Shown here piece after piece: positions 36,243 to 46,600 of a DNA stretch of 58,571 nucleotides. The notes below the pieces were generated by a model. It did no database searches and had not been told where the DNA came from. It worked only from the letters and a program-made list of their open reading frames with translations. Source of the stretch: Desulfovibrio sp. (GTDB taxonomy: Bacteria; Desulfobacterota; Desulfovibrionia; Desulfovibrionales; Desulfovibrionaceae); assembly GCA_024683955.1 (NCBI GenBank), contig JAIKXS010000031.1, forward strand, positions 1-58,571, read 5' to 3'. How positions within the stretch are numbered: position 1 is the first letter of the stretch; every line of letters begins with the position of its first letter. The position numbers were made by a program, and so were the translations under genes.

Positions 36243-37198
36243 AGAAGCAAGCCCGATTTGATGCCAAAGAGGCATTTAGACAGGGCGTCGACACGATCCG
36301 TCAAGAAGGAGAGGCCCTCTTAAAGCTGAGCTGTTGTTTAAGCAATGTCTTCACGGAAGCCGTTAAGGCGATCTTGAATATTAAGGGTCGTGTAGGTGTT
36401 ACAGGTATGGGGAAAAGCGGCCATATTGCCCGGAAGATCGCTGCAACGCTTGCTAGCACTGGGACCCCCGCCTATTTCATTCATCCGGCAGAAGCAAGTC
36501 ATGGCGATCTTGGCATGATGGCCCCGGGGGATGCTCTTATTGCCATTTCAAACTCAGGCAATACAGCGGAGCTCAGCGACATTCTCTTTTATGCTCAAGC
36601 CCATTCCCTGCCGGTAATAGCGATTACCTCAAATCCGAACAGTCCTCTTGGCAAGCATGCTGACTTTAGCATTGTGCTCCCCGCCATTCATGAGGCGTGT
36701 CCAATTGACTGCGCTCCTACTACTTCAACCACGATGAGTCTCGCTATCGGCGACGCCTTAGCCATGGCTCTTATGCAGGCACGCGGATTTACTCCGGAGG
36801 ATTTTAAATCTTTTCATCCCGGCGGCAGCCTTGGGCAAAAGCTCCTCCGTGTTCGTGACATCATGCATACAGGTAAGGAAGTTCCCCTTTGCGACGTCAA
36901 CGACCCCATGAGTCTTGTGATAATAGAGGTAAGCAAGAAAATGCTCGGCTGCGTGGGTGTTGCCGATCATGGAAAACTTGTAGGGATTATTACCGACGGC
37001 GATATACGAAGAACGATGTGTCCCGATTTTTTGTCGAAAAAGGCTGGTGATCTTATGACAATCTCTCCCTTTACGATTGACGTCGATGCGACCATAGACG
37101 AGGTAAGACAGTCAATGAGGGAGAAAAAAGTAACAAGCCTGTTTGTCCTTTTAGGAGATAATGAGCTGGGAATCGTGCATATTCATGATCTAGGCTAG
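36239..37198 (+). CDS. kdsD: Arabinose-5-phosphate isomerase
   Basis: KdsD converts ribulose-5-phosphate to arabinose-5-phosphate, the substrate of KdsA. The start is GTG at 36239 inside the preceding stop region, implying coupled translation. The 319 residues contain a SIS domain (about 35-185): VGVTGMGKSGHIARKIAATLASTGTPAYF, HGDLGMM, ISNSGNTAEL and APTTSTTMSLAIGDALAMAL. Two CBS domains follow (about 205-319; VRDIMHT, LVGIITDGDIRR). With kdsA and the kdsB-kdsC fusion, this operon covers all steps to CMP-Kdo. Confidence 0.94.
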   Translation: MKKQARFDAKEAFRQGVDTIRQEGEALLKLSCCLSNVFTEAVKAILNIKGRVGVTGMGKSGHIARKIAATLASTGTPAYFIHPAEASHGDLGMMAPGDALIAISNSGNTAELSDILFYAQAHSLPVIAITSNPNSPLGKHADFSIVLPAIHEACPIDCAPTTSTTMSLAIGDALAMALMQARGFTPEDFKSFHPGGSLGQKLLRVRDIMHTGKEVPLCDVNDPMSLVIIEVSKKMLGCVGVADHGKLVGIITDGDIRRTMCPDFLSKKAGDLMTISPFTIDVDATIDEVRQSMREKKVTSLFVLLGDNELGIVHIHDLG

Positions 37199-37231
37199 TA
37201 GCAGGGAGCAGAGGCAGAAACTCCGTACTAT

Positions 37232-37939
37232 TTAGGAATGGGAAATATTTTTACAGGATTTTTTGTATTTGAAATATTCTGAAAGGAGATAAAACGGTAA
37301 AAAAAGAAGCAGAACGATATTTTTTTTTGAGAGAGCTACGATAGTTGCGCCTAATCGATACGATAAATGGTTTTTAATATTTTCTGCCGTTTTTTCTGCT
37401 TTGGAGATTTTTTCATTTAATATGTTTTGCTCTTTTTTTATATTGCTGTTTTCTTGTTTTATATTATTAATCTCTTTTCGTAGATTGCTATTCACGTTTT
37501 TCAGACGGCTATTCTCTTCCTGTAAAGATTTTTTTTCTTTTTCAAGCTGATCTGATTTTTCATAAAGACAATCTAGTTTCTGAAGAACTGGTAGACTTTC
37601 TTCATAGAAGAATGCTTCCTTGGAAGCAAAGTCTTTTAATATTTCAAGATTAAAGCATCCTATGATATAAAGTCTTAAATTATTTTCATTTTTTCCTTCA
37701 AAATAATAAAAAGATTGTCCATTATTATCTTTTATATCATATAAAGTATATGCAGACGTTCGAATGTTTCTGCTGTTATAGAGTGTTAGTCTTCCCTCTT
37801 TAACATCCCATAACCTTTCATTCTCGTGCCCTTCGCTTTCTATATCCTGAATTAAAGCATTCGTAGAAAGTTTAAAGAATCTTCTGTGTGACTTGTTTCT
37901 TCTAAAGAAGATACAGAACATATTTGTTAAATCTTGCAT
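37232..37939 (-). CDS. Coiled-coil membrane-anchored protein of unknown function
   Basis: A 235-residue AT-rich gene product. The N-terminal third contains a beta-rich stretch (LTLYNSRNIRTSAYTLYDIKD). Residues about 115-190 form a strong Asn/Lys/Glu heptad coiled coil (KKSLQEENSRLKNVNSNLRK). A hydrophobic segment (IVLLLFLPFYLLSEYF) lies near the C-terminus. Such coiled-coil plus hydrophobic ends are common in polysaccharide-assembly proteins, for example as length rulers or scaffolds, but I cannot assign one. It follows the methyltransferase gene by 14 bases on the same strand and converges on kdsD. Confidence 0.75.
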   Translation of the reverse strand: MQDLTNMFCIFFRRNKSHRRFFKLSTNALIQDIESEGHENERLWDVKEGRLTLYNSRNIRTSAYTLYDIKDNNGQSFYYFEGKNENNLRLYIIGCFNLEILKDFASKEAFFYEESLPVLQKLDCLYEKSDQLEKEKKSLQEENSRLKNVNSNLRKEINNIKQENSNIKKEQNILNEKISKAEKTAENIKNHLSYRLGATIVALSKKNIVLLLFLPFYLLSEYFKYKKSCKNISHS

Positions 37940-37953
37940 TTTATTATCCGTTA

Positions 37954-38649
37954 TTATTCATTGATTTTTATCTTATCATGTAATTCGTCTATATGCTTTT
38001 TTAAAGAACAGGGATGTGTTTCTTCTTCTAAAAATCCCGTGCGAAGTTTTTCTATTGGCCAAGGAGAGTATGAATAATCCTTAATATTCAGCATCCCAGG
38101 CCAATTTTTTGGTTTCCTTGCCACCAGAATACAGTCCCCAAGGTCTGAGAACCATGCCGATGTCGCATTTAGCGGTGCTTCATTTGTAGAAATGTGTTCA
38201 GGAATCAAGTTCCCATATTTAGCAAATGCTGCCATGCCGTCAACATCATACCTAAATGTGTCGACAGGAAATCTATGACGACCCTGAAGTCGCGGTGTTA
38301 TAAGGCAAAGCAAACCGTCTTCCTTAAGAATTCTGCAAATTTCAGCAAACAGGACCCATGGAAACTCAACATGCTCAAAGCACTGTCCACTTATGACAAC
38401 ATCATATGAACTGTCACGAATTTCGTCCCAGCTATAACTCTTTTTTGGAACGAAATCTACATTCCTCCCTTTTGCCATATCCAACCCTGTATATTTGAAT
38501 CGAGGTGTAGGAAAAAGGTCCCTATATGTTCCGTTTACATTGTAGCTTCCAACATCAAGAACTGATATTGGGTCCTTAACAGTGCAGTTATAATCTAGAA
38601 GGTATGTATCAATAAACCATTGCATCCTTAGAATAGAGCTGGCATGCAT
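37954..38649 (-). CDS. Class I SAM-dependent methyltransferase
   Basis: The SAM-binding core is visible: ISVLDVGSYNVNGTYRDLF (motif I), YTGLDMAKGRNVDFV (acidic residue of motif II), YDVVISGQCFEHVEFPW (motif IV) and ILKEDGLLCLITP (motif V/VI). It resembles methyltransferases of polysaccharide loci. I chose the ATG at 38649, behind AAAGGTGG (231 residues). The in-frame ATG at 38673 comes directly after the T-run of the tRNA-Lys terminator and has no ribosome site. Transcripts would come from read-through of the tRNA unit or an internal promoter. The likely substrate is a surface sugar, inferred from context. Confidence 0.85.
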   Translation of the reverse strand: MHASSILRMQWFIDTYLLDYNCTVKDPISVLDVGSYNVNGTYRDLFPTPRFKYTGLDMAKGRNVDFVPKKSYSWDEIRDSSYDVVISGQCFEHVEFPWVLFAEICRILKEDGLLCLITPRLQGRHRFPVDTFRYDVDGMAAFAKYGNLIPEHISTNEAPLNATSAWFSDLGDCILVARKPKNWPGMLNIKDYSYSPWPIEKLRTGFLEEETHPCSLKKHIDELHDKIKINE

Positions 38650-38673
38650 TGTAAACCACCTTTCGTTTTTCAT

Positions 38674-38704
38674 AAAAAAAGACCTATGATTGAGATCATA
38701 GGTC
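38674..38704 (-). terminator. Intrinsic terminator of tRNA-Lys
   Basis: On the minus strand a perfect 10-bp stem (GACCTATGAT / ATCATAGGTC) with a 4-base loop is followed by seven T. It begins 8 bases after the tRNA CCA end and touches the first possible ATG of the methyltransferase frame. Confidence 0.9.
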
Positions 38705-38711
38705 CGAAATA

Positions 38712-38787
38712 TGGTGGGATGTGCGGGGATCGAACCTGCGACTCACTGCTTAAAAGGCAGTTACTCTACCGACTGAGTTAACATCCC
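38712..38787 (-). tRNA. tRNA-Lys (anticodon TTT)
   Basis: The 76-base minus-strand sequence folds as a full cloverleaf. The acceptor is GGGATGT/ACATCCC with encoded CCA. The D-arm contains AGTCGGTAGAGT, and the anticodon stem ACTGC/GCAGT carries loop CTTTTAA, reading lysine. The T-arm has GGTTCGATCC. A consensus promoter lies upstream and an intrinsic terminator downstream, so it is an independent unit between glnS and the methyltransferase gene. Confidence 0.97.
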
Positions 38788-38798
38788 AAACAGATGGA

Positions 38799-38827
38799 CT
38801 AATATGGTATTAATTGAGATTTGTCAA
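38799..38827 (-). promoter_or_regulatory. Promoter of tRNA-Lys
   Basis: On the minus strand TTGACA (38827-38822) and TATTAG (38804-38799) are separated by exactly 17 bases. The -10 box ends 11 bases before the mature tRNA 5' end, so transcription starts a few bases upstream of the tRNA. Confidence 0.8.
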
Positions 38828-38950
38828 GCAAGTTTGGCGTGAAAGGGCCTTCTTTTTATTTTGACTTATGCTTTTTTGTCTCACAATGTGGGATCGGACC
38901 GGAGCATACAAATGAAGCAAATGAAACTATTGAGGGTGTAGAGTCGTCCA

Positions 38951-40651
38951 TCACTGTTTTTTCTCGATTTTCGCCCAACTGTCCCTGAGTGTTGCTGTTC
39001 TGTTGAAAACGGGCAACGTCTCAGTGCTGTCACTATCTTTTGCGAAATAGCCTACCCGCTCGAACTGAACCCGGGAACCGTTCTCCAAACTTGCCAAGTA
39101 GGGCTCAATAACCCCATGAACAGAGGTCATAGAATGAGGATTTATATCATCTAGGAATGAGCCTCCCTCGTGAGCTGTATTTGGGTCCTCGCTTTGAAAA
39201 AGATGGTCATAAAGGCGTATTTCGGCCGGAATCGAGTGCTGTTTTGAGAGCCAGTGAATGGTTCCTTTTACCTTTCTTCCGTCGGGTGCCTGTCCGCCTT
39301 TGCTTTGAGGATCGTAGGTACAGTGGATCTCCAGGAGGTTTCCATCTTCGTCATATACGGCGTTCTGGCATGTAATGAGATACGCGTAACGGAGGCGCAC
39401 TTCTGATCCGACGAAAAGCCTGTGGAATTTTTTGGGCGGATCCTTTCGGAAGTCGTCCCTTTCTATAAAGAGCTCGCGAGCAAAGGGGACCTTCCTTGTT
39501 CCGAAGGAATTCTTTTCAGGGTAAAGGGGAAGATCAAAAAATTCAATCTTCCCTTCCTCGTAGTTATCAATGACAAGCTTTACCGGATCCATCACGGCCA
39601 TAAGGCGCGGGGCATGCTCATTGAGGTGCTCGCGAACGCAAAATTCAAAAAGATTATACTCAACAGTGGAGTCAGCCCTAGCAAGTCCGATTTTGCGGCA
39701 GAAATTCCGGATTGCTTCCGGCGGTACACCCCTTCTTCGAAGACCACACAGGGTTGGCATTCTGGGGTCATCCCAGCCGTTCACGTACTTTTCGGACACA
39801 AGTTGTATAAGCTTTCTTTTTGAAAGCACAGTGTGAGTCAAATTTAAGCGGGCAAATTCGATCTGCTTTGGATGGTATATTTCTAAAGCGTTTAAAATCC
39901 AATCATACAGTTCTTTGTTATTGACGAATTCCAATGTGCATAGGGAATGCGTTATACCCTCGATAGAATCAGATATGCAATGTGCATAATCGTACATTGG
40001 GTAAATACACCATCTGTTACCTGTTTTTTGGTGGCTGGCATGGCGTATCCTATAAAGAGTTGGGTCTCTCATTACGATATTGGGCGCCGCCATGTCGATT
40101 TTAGCGCGAAGGACGCAGTAGCCATCGGGAAATTCTCCGGAGCGCATACGTTGAAAAAGGTCGAGGTTCTCTTCAACGGATCGTGTTCTGTACGGACTAT
40201 CCTGTCCAGGTTCGGAGAGTGTTCCTCTTGTGGTTCTGATTTCTTCGGCAGACTGGTTGTCAACATAGGCTTTTCCTTTCCGGATAAGCTCAACTGCAAA
40301 CTCGTAGAGTTGCTCAAAATAGTCCGAAGTGTAAAATTCACGATCTTCCCAGTCACCGCCAAGCCAGCGAACATCTTCGCGGATGGCGTTGACATACTCA
40401 ATATTTTCTTTGGTAGGATTTGTGTCGTCGAACCGTAAGTTGCACTTTCCTGAGAATTCAGAGGCAACTCCAAAATTAAGGCAAATGGATTTGGCATGTC
40501 CGAGATGCAGATAACCGTTAGGCTCAGGAGGGAACCTAGTATGAACTTTTCCTTCAAATGTGTTTAATTCATTGTCTTCTTTTATTGTAGATCTGATAAA
40601 ATCAGTGCTATCAGTCTTTTCGTTATTTAAGTTTTCTGTATTAGGAAGCAT
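38951..40651 (-). CDS. glnS: Glutaminyl-tRNA synthetase
   Basis: GlnS charges tRNA-Gln. The 566 residues show [22 protein letters not shown] (class I HIGH-type motif), [29 protein letters not shown] and VLSKRKL (KMSKS-type). The C-terminal beta-barrel anticodon domain includes [20 protein letters not shown]. The ATG at 40651 has ACGGAG six bases upstream; an ATG two codons earlier sits directly on that site. It lies 20 bases after the LicD-type gene on the same strand, so this housekeeping gene appears to be the tail of the glycan operon unless it has its own promoter. Confidence 0.96.
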   Translation of the reverse strand: MLPNTENLNNEKTDSTDFIRSTIKEDNELNTFEGKVHTRFPPEPNGYLHLGHAKSICLNFGVASEFSGKCNLRFDDTNPTKENIEYVNAIREDVRWLGGDWEDREFYTSDYFEQLYEFAVELIRKGKAYVDNQSAEEIRTTRGTLSEPGQDSPYRTRSVEENLDLFQRMRSGEFPDGYCVLRAKIDMAAPNIVMRDPTLYRIRHASHQKTGNRWCIYPMYDYAHCISDSIEGITHSLCTLEFVNNKELYDWILNALEIYHPKQIEFARLNLTHTVLSKRKLIQLVSEKYVNGWDDPRMPTLCGLRRRGVPPEAIRNFCRKIGLARADSTVEYNLFEFCVREHLNEHAPRLMAVMDPVKLVIDNYEEGKIEFFDLPLYPEKNSFGTRKVPFARELFIERDDFRKDPPKKFHRLFVGSEVRLRYAYLITCQNAVYDEDGNLLEIHCTYDPQSKGGQAPDGRKVKGTIHWLSKQHSIPAEIRLYDHLFQSEDPNTAHEGGSFLDDINPHSMTSVHGVIEPYLASLENGSRVQFERVGYFAKDSDSTETLPVFNRTATLRDSWAKIEKKQ

Positions 40652-40671
40652 AAACATCTCCGTTAATCATT

Positions 40672-41847
40672 TTAACGATTGGATTCTATATTTTTAATTA
40701 TGCGATGAATTTCCATTTCATATTTATTGATTATTTGTCCATTTGGACAGTCCAATGCAGAGTCAAAATTTTGCTTTGGGATTGTCCAGTCCATGCCGTA
40801 ATTTTCTTCAAGATATTTTTCCGGGGGGTCTGGAATAAGAATCTCTAATCCTTTGAAATTTTCTCTTCTGAGAGCGAACGGTGAATTATGCCATGAAACT
40901 TTAACTCCTGAATGCCAATAATCTTCGCTATCTCTGTAATGCGTGAAAATATCAATATAAATACCGTTGACGTGAAGAACTCTGAGACAATGTTGCGATC
41001 TCTGCGGCATGATAATAAAACAGCCGGCATTGTATATCGCTTTTTTTAATAAAGATTGATCAAAGCCTGCGAAAATTCCTGTGTCCAGGTCCGTGTCGTG
41101 CTCCAAAAAATCTCCCTCACGGAGGAATCCAAGAAGGGAGCCGCTGATGAGGAATAATTCGAGGTTAGATTGGCGGGTTGACGTTATGAGATCCGCAAGA
41201 GCCTGACGCGCTGACTCTTTTCTGATTTTGTACTTTTTTTTGAGCGGGAGCGCTGACTTTATACGGCTTACCTTTCTCCAGATATTTATTGCATCGCTAT
41301 AGCGTTGACATCGCTGAGCAGCGAGGGCCTGGTAGGAGAGGAGAACGGGGTCATCTAAAATTGATGGGGAAACCTGAGCACTTGCCCAGAGCATTGATGT
41401 GAACTCAGAGTACTGGTCCTCATTCTGGACGGCATTAGCCAGTTTCAACCAAATTTTTTTTCTTTTTCTGATCACCTTATTAAAAAGAACTTGTTTTGCA
41501 GCAGTAATGTTGTTATTTGATATGTAGGAGTCTGCAAGAAGAAAATAGGATTCTTCATGTTTGGGGAAATAAAATAAGAATTTTTTGAGGATATCTATCG
41601 CAAGAGAAAAATTCCCTTTCAAATACGCTTTTAGAGAAGCAAAATAAGCCAGATCAACTCTATCTTTACAAAGGGTTTCTAAATCAGAATTTTTATTTTG
41701 TACGATATATGATAACGCAATTGAAAATATAAAATATTTTGAAGGCATCATGCCTTTAATAGACCGGCGCCAGAGGGCATTGAGCTTTTCGTAGCCAGTA
41801 GCTTTACATATTATTTTACATGCTTCAATTAAATCGTGAAGTGACAT
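40672..41847 (-). CDS. TPR protein with LicD/fukutin-type transferase domain
   Basis: LicD-type proteins transfer phosphodiester-linked groups such as phosphocholine to surface glycans. The 391-residue chain has helical TPR-like repeats in the first 200 residues (AYFASLKAYLKGNFSLAIDILKKFL; SYFLLADSYISNNNITAAKQVL). The transferase domain is marked by ELFLISGSLLGFLREGDFLEHDTDLDTGIF, with the acidic metal-binding cluster, and YIDIFTHYR. The ATG at 41847 lies four bases after the upstream stop codon. A longer frame starts at 41937 inside the cytidylyltransferase gene. The CDP-alcohol transferase context makes a phosphoglycerol or phosphocholine donor likely; the exact donor is unknown. Confidence 0.82.
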   Translation of the reverse strand: MSLHDLIEACKIICKATGYEKLNALWRRSIKGMMPSKYFIFSIALSYIVQNKNSDLETLCKDRVDLAYFASLKAYLKGNFSLAIDILKKFLFYFPKHEESYFLLADSYISNNNITAAKQVLFNKVIRKRKKIWLKLANAVQNEDQYSEFTSMLWASAQVSPSILDDPVLLSYQALAAQRCQRYSDAINIWRKVSRIKSALPLKKKYKIRKESARQALADLITSTRQSNLELFLISGSLLGFLREGDFLEHDTDLDTGIFAGFDQSLLKKAIYNAGCFIIMPQRSQHCLRVLHVNGIYIDIFTHYRDSEDYWHSGVKVSWHNSPFALRRENFKGLEILIPDPPEKYLEENYGMDWTIPKQNFDSALDCPNGQIINKYEMEIHRIIKNIESNR

Positions 41848-41851
41848 GTGT

Positions 41852-42262
41852 TTATTCTCTATTGGTGCTGAACATTTGTATGACTTGGCCTTTTCGCTGA
41901 GTGGTTGATATGCCTTCTGTTCTTGGAAGGTAGACAATCTGGCAGGAGTCCTTCAGAAAATCGAATTTTCCTTTCCAATCTGAACCCATGCAAAAGATGT
42001 CAATTTTATATAATTTTATATCCTCGAATTTTTGCTCCCAGTTGTTTTCAGGTATGACAAGGTCAACGTAGCGTAATGATTCTAGTATTGTTTTCCGTTC
42101 CTCATAGGTCTGTACACATATTTTATTCTTCATATTCTTATTGAATTCATCTGTGGATATTGCGACGACCAAATAGTCTCCAAGAGCCTTTGCACGTTTA
42201 AGGAGATTTATATGCCCATAATGAAGGAGGTCAAATGTGCCATAAGTGATCACTCTTTTCAT
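41852..42262 (-). CDS. tagD: Glycerol-3-phosphate cytidylyltransferase-like (TagD type)
   Basis: This family makes CDP-glycerol (or a related CDP-alcohol) from CTP. The 136-residue protein carries KRVITYGTFDLLHYGHINLLKRAKALGD, with the HxGH motif, and RTEGISTTQ, with the nucleotide-binding end motif, at the expected spacing and length for TagD/TarD. The ATG at 42262 was chosen because the conserved strand begins two residues later; an in-frame ATG at 42280 overlaps the preceding gene. A glycerophosphotransferase domain is encoded two genes upstream in the same operon, which supports CDP-glycerol as product. Ethanolamine-phosphate cytidylyltransferases are related, so the substrate is not certain. 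Confidence 0.85.
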   Translation of the reverse strand: MKRVITYGTFDLLHYGHINLLKRAKALGDYLVVAISTDEFNKNMKNKICVQTYEERKTILESLRYVDLVIPENNWEQKFEDIKLYKIDIFCMGSDWKGKFDFLKDSCQIVYLPRTEGISTTQRKGQVIQMFSTNRE

Positions 42263-42272
42263 ATATTCACCA

Positions 42273-43631
42273 TTATTCATAAGAATTTATGATGCAATGA
42301 ATCCCGGAAATTTCACGCTTTTCGGTATTCTCAGTTTCTCCACAAATTTCTCCATTTCTATAAAAGCGGGTCCATCCGTATGAATGTATATAGACACGGT
42401 ATAAGATTTCAAAACACACTGGATTCGGTTCTAAAGAAAATTTTACCATATAGATAGGAAGTGATTTTCCGGTAACCCCTGCCTCCTGATTTGAATGGGA
42501 ATTGCATTCGATCCAGCCGTTATCTTTTTGATACACTCCATAATTAATAATTACCGATGTTGATTTGCTGTCTACCTTAAGAGATTCAAGACGCTTATTT
42601 TTGAAAAAACAGATGTCATTGTTTGAGTAGGAAGGTGCCCATCCAAGAACTGAAAAGTGGTAGGAGAAAGAAATTGCAGATGTGGCCTTCAGTGTATTTG
42701 GTATTTGCAGAGATTTCTGACTGATTTTATCGATGAAGTTATCTATACTAAACTGACCATGATAATTATAGTTAATATCATTATTGCCAAATTTTATAAA
42801 GTTGATGTCAATATCTTCAACAAATTTGAATTTCTTCATATACTTTTTATTATAAAAAGGTATACACTCAAGAAAATCGCAGTTTGCCAAAAGTTTTTTG
42901 TTGAACAAAATTGCTTCATTAAAGGCAACCGTCGTCATATGAGCTTTGTAACTTTTGAGGGATAAAAGACATGTTGCAGCCTTTATTTTTTCTATTACAT
43001 CGCTATAATTCAAATATTTAGTAAATATTATATTATTATATTCTTCCTGATTTATTTTTCTATCTTCTAAAACATAAAATTCGTAGGTAATACCTTTCTT
43101 CTCGAATAAGTTCTGGAGCTTTGTTAGTAAATGCATTCTTCCTTTGGCTCTTCCGATAAACAAAACTTTGTGATTGTCATCTGGTATATAGTATGGAAGC
43201 TGGTGATAATTTAAATTGTATTTGTTGCTCTCAAACAAATCATACGTATAAATATAGTCGAATTGTGAGAAATATGTTTTTATGAATTCTTCCGAACCTA
43301 TCTGTTTTTGGAATGACATCCTTTCTATAGAATCTTGTAAATATAGTATAAGTTTTATGGGCTTAGATACTCTTTTTATGGCATTTAAGAGCTGTGGAGG
43401 AATCTTGGCGGGGATTAAGGTCGCAGGAACAAAAATAATGTAGTTATTTGAGTTTATATCGCATATATCATCTAACTCAGTCATCTGTTCCGTTAATGTT
43501 TTTTTCCAAAAATTATTAGAAACAACATAGTAATCTTTTCTCTTTCTGTCATAAAATTCTCGCCATATAGAATAAAATGTTACTGATCCCTTAAAAAGGG
43601 GATAGGTAATAAGAATATATTTGCTTTTCAT
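42273..43631 (-). CDS. Glycosyltransferase-like protein with C-terminal ChW-like repeats
   Basis: A 452-residue AT-rich protein. The first 310 residues look like a GT-B-type transferase (YILITYPLFKGSVTFYSIWREFY; HKVLFIGRAKGRMHLLTKLQNLF; TTVAFNEAILFNKKLLANCDFL), close to a family often found in polysaccharide loci. The last 130 residues contain three degenerate Trp/Gly repeats: YHFSVLGWAPSY, YGVYQKDNGWIECNS...AGVTGKSLPIY, and YRVYIHSYGWTRFYRNGE...REISGIH. These resemble clostridial hydrophobic (ChW) repeats. There is no signal peptide, which is odd for that repeat type. It follows the large transferase gene by two bases. Confidence 0.7.
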   Translation of the reverse strand: MKSKYILITYPLFKGSVTFYSIWREFYDRKRKDYYVVSNNFWKKTLTEQMTELDDICDINSNNYIIFVPATLIPAKIPPQLLNAIKRVSKPIKLILYLQDSIERMSFQKQIGSEEFIKTYFSQFDYIYTYDLFESNKYNLNYHQLPYYIPDDNHKVLFIGRAKGRMHLLTKLQNLFEKKGITYEFYVLEDRKINQEEYNNIIFTKYLNYSDVIEKIKAATCLLSLKSYKAHMTTVAFNEAILFNKKLLANCDFLECIPFYNKKYMKKFKFVEDIDINFIKFGNNDINYNYHGQFSIDNFIDKISQKSLQIPNTLKATSAISFSYHFSVLGWAPSYSNNDICFFKNKRLESLKVDSKSTSVIINYGVYQKDNGWIECNSHSNQEAGVTGKSLPIYMVKFSLEPNPVCFEILYRVYIHSYGWTRFYRNGEICGETENTEKREISGIHCIINSYE

Positions 43632-43633
43632 GA

Positions 43634-46600
43634 CTAATTATTGAGTATATTATAAAATTGGGAAAGGCAGTTGTTGTTGTATTCAGCTTTGTTGAAACTA
43701 CTACTAACAGGTGGTGTATCCTTGCAAAAATTATTGATTGCGTTCGTAAGACCCTTGCTTGAATTTTCAACAAGCTCACCGTAGACAAAACGTTCTAGTA
43801 CACCTCTGTTGCTCGGAATGTCAGTAGCAAGTATCGGCTTTTTCAGTGACATTGCCTCAAAAAGGACCATCGGTTGTCCTTCATGGTCGCTAGGGAGAAC
43901 AAAACAGTCAGAGTTTTTTATATAAGGGTAGGGGTTACTCTTGTATCCGGTTAAAAAAATATATGACTGTGCCTTGAGATTATTGATTTGTGACGTGAGA
44001 TTAGTAAATAGCGGTCCGTCACCGACTATAAACAAAACTATATTTGGATTAGTTGCATGTGCTTTTACAAATGCATTTATGAGTTTCTTATGACCTTTCT
44101 CAATCGAAAGTCTTCCAATTGCGACAAACGATATTTTGTTAGCTATGGTATCTTTAAAAAAAGGATCCGGATCTTGTGCTGACAACCGTTCGATCCTAGT
44201 AAAGTCTTGGGTATTTTCTACGAAAACAAATTTTTCCTCAGGTATGTCATATGTTTTAGATAAGTATCGTTTGTTTTCGTCGTTTAGAGCTTCCGAGACA
44301 GAGACAATTTTATCGAATTTTGAGAATTCCCTATACGCATTTTCGAGATTAGGATATTTATCTTTCATCTCATCTTTCATGGTATTGTGAAGGAAGACGT
44401 ATTTTTTGGCGTCTGAATTAGCAAAGAGACCGCACCAAAAAGGGGAATAGCCGTCAAATTGGATAACCGCATCAAATGGAATGTCGCAGAAAATACGACG
44501 ATATTCTCTCCTTAGTGAATTGTCCCAGATGTCCCTCATTTTTTTAGAATCAAGATATTGACACTTGTTAAACTTGTAATGAACTCTTTCTTCATCCACT
44601 GTCAGATTCGGCGTACCGACAAATCCGATGACGCTCACTTCTTTTGGAAGCTGCTTAAAAAGTTCAATCCGGTTCTGGTCACTTTCAATGCTTTTTCCAG
44701 GCGTGACAACGTAAAGATCATACTTATTCTTGTCGATTTTAGAAAGTAAATTAAGAAAAGATCTCGTAATTCCGTTTGTACTGAAGTATCCACCGTAGAA
44801 TAAGAGCTTAGCTTTTTTGTTATCGCTTGATCTTGGTGTTAGTTTGTTTTTGTATCTGAGAAGCGCATCAACTGTCTTTTTTCCCGAAAAACCGTCGTCA
44901 TAAGGACAGAACGTTGATATACATTCATTGTATGTCTCGTCTGGGATATATTCATTTTCGAGCGATTCGCTTACGGCAGTTATGAGTTGATTCAGGTTGT
45001 AGCACTTTTTGCCTGGAAATACTTCCTCTCCAAAATATAATCCCCTCTCGTTTTTGTATTCTACTATATCGTATATATAGTATATTATTTCTTTTTTTGT
45101 CGGTAGATAATCAAATGCTATGCTCGAGAAATCCGTTATGAGTATGTCGGCAGCCGCGAGTAACTCATTGTTTTCTATATTCTTGGGAGGGAGAATTTTA
45201 TTGCCGGCATCTTCCTGGAATTCTCTCTCATAAAAGTAATGTCCGCTGAAAATAAACTTACATTCAAGCTTTTGGAGTGCTTTTGCGGCAGATAAGATTT
45301 CTTCGGGAACGTCTATTTGGTTCCCCATGACCCCTCTAAAGGTAGGCATGTAAAGAACCAGTTTTTCAGAATCCGTTACACCCAGCTGCCTTCGTATTTT
45401 TTCTCTAGACTCTTTCCTGAGTGTTATATCGACCCGAGGATATCCTACTTCCAAAATTTCAGCCTTGTGTATATTTTTTATACTGTATCGGTCAATAAGA
45501 ATATGTTTTGTGTGGTCGTTCGGGCACAGTATGTGGGTTGCCTGCATAAAATTACGCTGGGTATTGGCATATTCCATGAATGAGCCTTTTATGTCTACAC
45601 CCATAAATTTCCAAGGGGTACCGTGCCATGTATTAAGATATATCTGGTCGTTACGTCTAATAAAATATGTACTGAAGGTACTGTTGTTTATTAAGATTTT
45701 AGCAGTCGCAAGATAATAGGTGTAAAGTATCGAATCCTTGAGAACAAAAGTACACCTGCTGCTGTTTACGAATTCCGCTGGTATCTGTTCCGGGTCATTT
45801 ATGCACCATACAAAGGTCCAGCCGTTGAATTCTTCTCTAGATAGCATCTCAAGGAAGATTCCAAAAGGATTACAGGTCATTTTTCTTCCTGCAAAACTTT
45901 CAAAAAGACAGACGTTGCTCGAAAGTGGCTGGGTTTCGCAAAATTCAGTGTATATAGCACGTAATCTGAAATATCTGTTCCTGTTGAAGGTCTGAAGACT
46001 GGAAGAATAATGTCTGCACAGCGGACGTGTTAATTTGAAAAATCTGCAGGCTGTCTGAAACTCATTTTTTTTGCAGAATTCAAGAGCGTTGGAATAAAAA
46101 TGGTAGAAGGGAAAGTAGTATTTTTCCTGACATGCCCTTTGTATATCTATTTTTTTGTTATCATCGGGGTTGGTGTAGCTTTTTTTATAACATTGGCAGG
46201 CAATGTCATATTTCCCTGTTTGTTCGTAACAGTAGCCCAATCTAAAGTACCAGTCTTCCTCTCCGGAATGTTTTTTATTCTCTTCTATTGCTTTTTCATA
46301 GTATTCTATTGCTTTTTCATAGTCATTCTTTGCTTCTGCAATTAGACCGCAGTAGTTAATGTACTCGGGAATGGAGAGCTCATAGCACTCAAGTGCTTTG
46401 TCAAAGCAAAATGAGGCCTCAAGACGTTTTCCAGCCTTTGCAGCTTTACTTGGAGTGAGAGTTTTATAGAGATAGAGAGCGCTTTCTTTTTCTCTCCCGT
46501 GCATATCGTGAAGCTTGTCAACGCTCGTTTTATATGTGGCTGACGCAAGTTCATAGTATAAGTTTGACGACTCTATGTCTTTCTCTTGTTCCAGCGCGTA

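Noticed and set aside
38712-38787. tRNA-Lys as integration site of a genomic island
   Set aside because: No duplicated tRNA 3' end and no integrase gene were seen; the glycan block looks exchanged by recombination instead.
46270-46325. Tandem 21-base DNA repeat
   Set aside because: It encodes successive TPR units (YEKAIEYYEKAIE) and is explained by the protein repeat.
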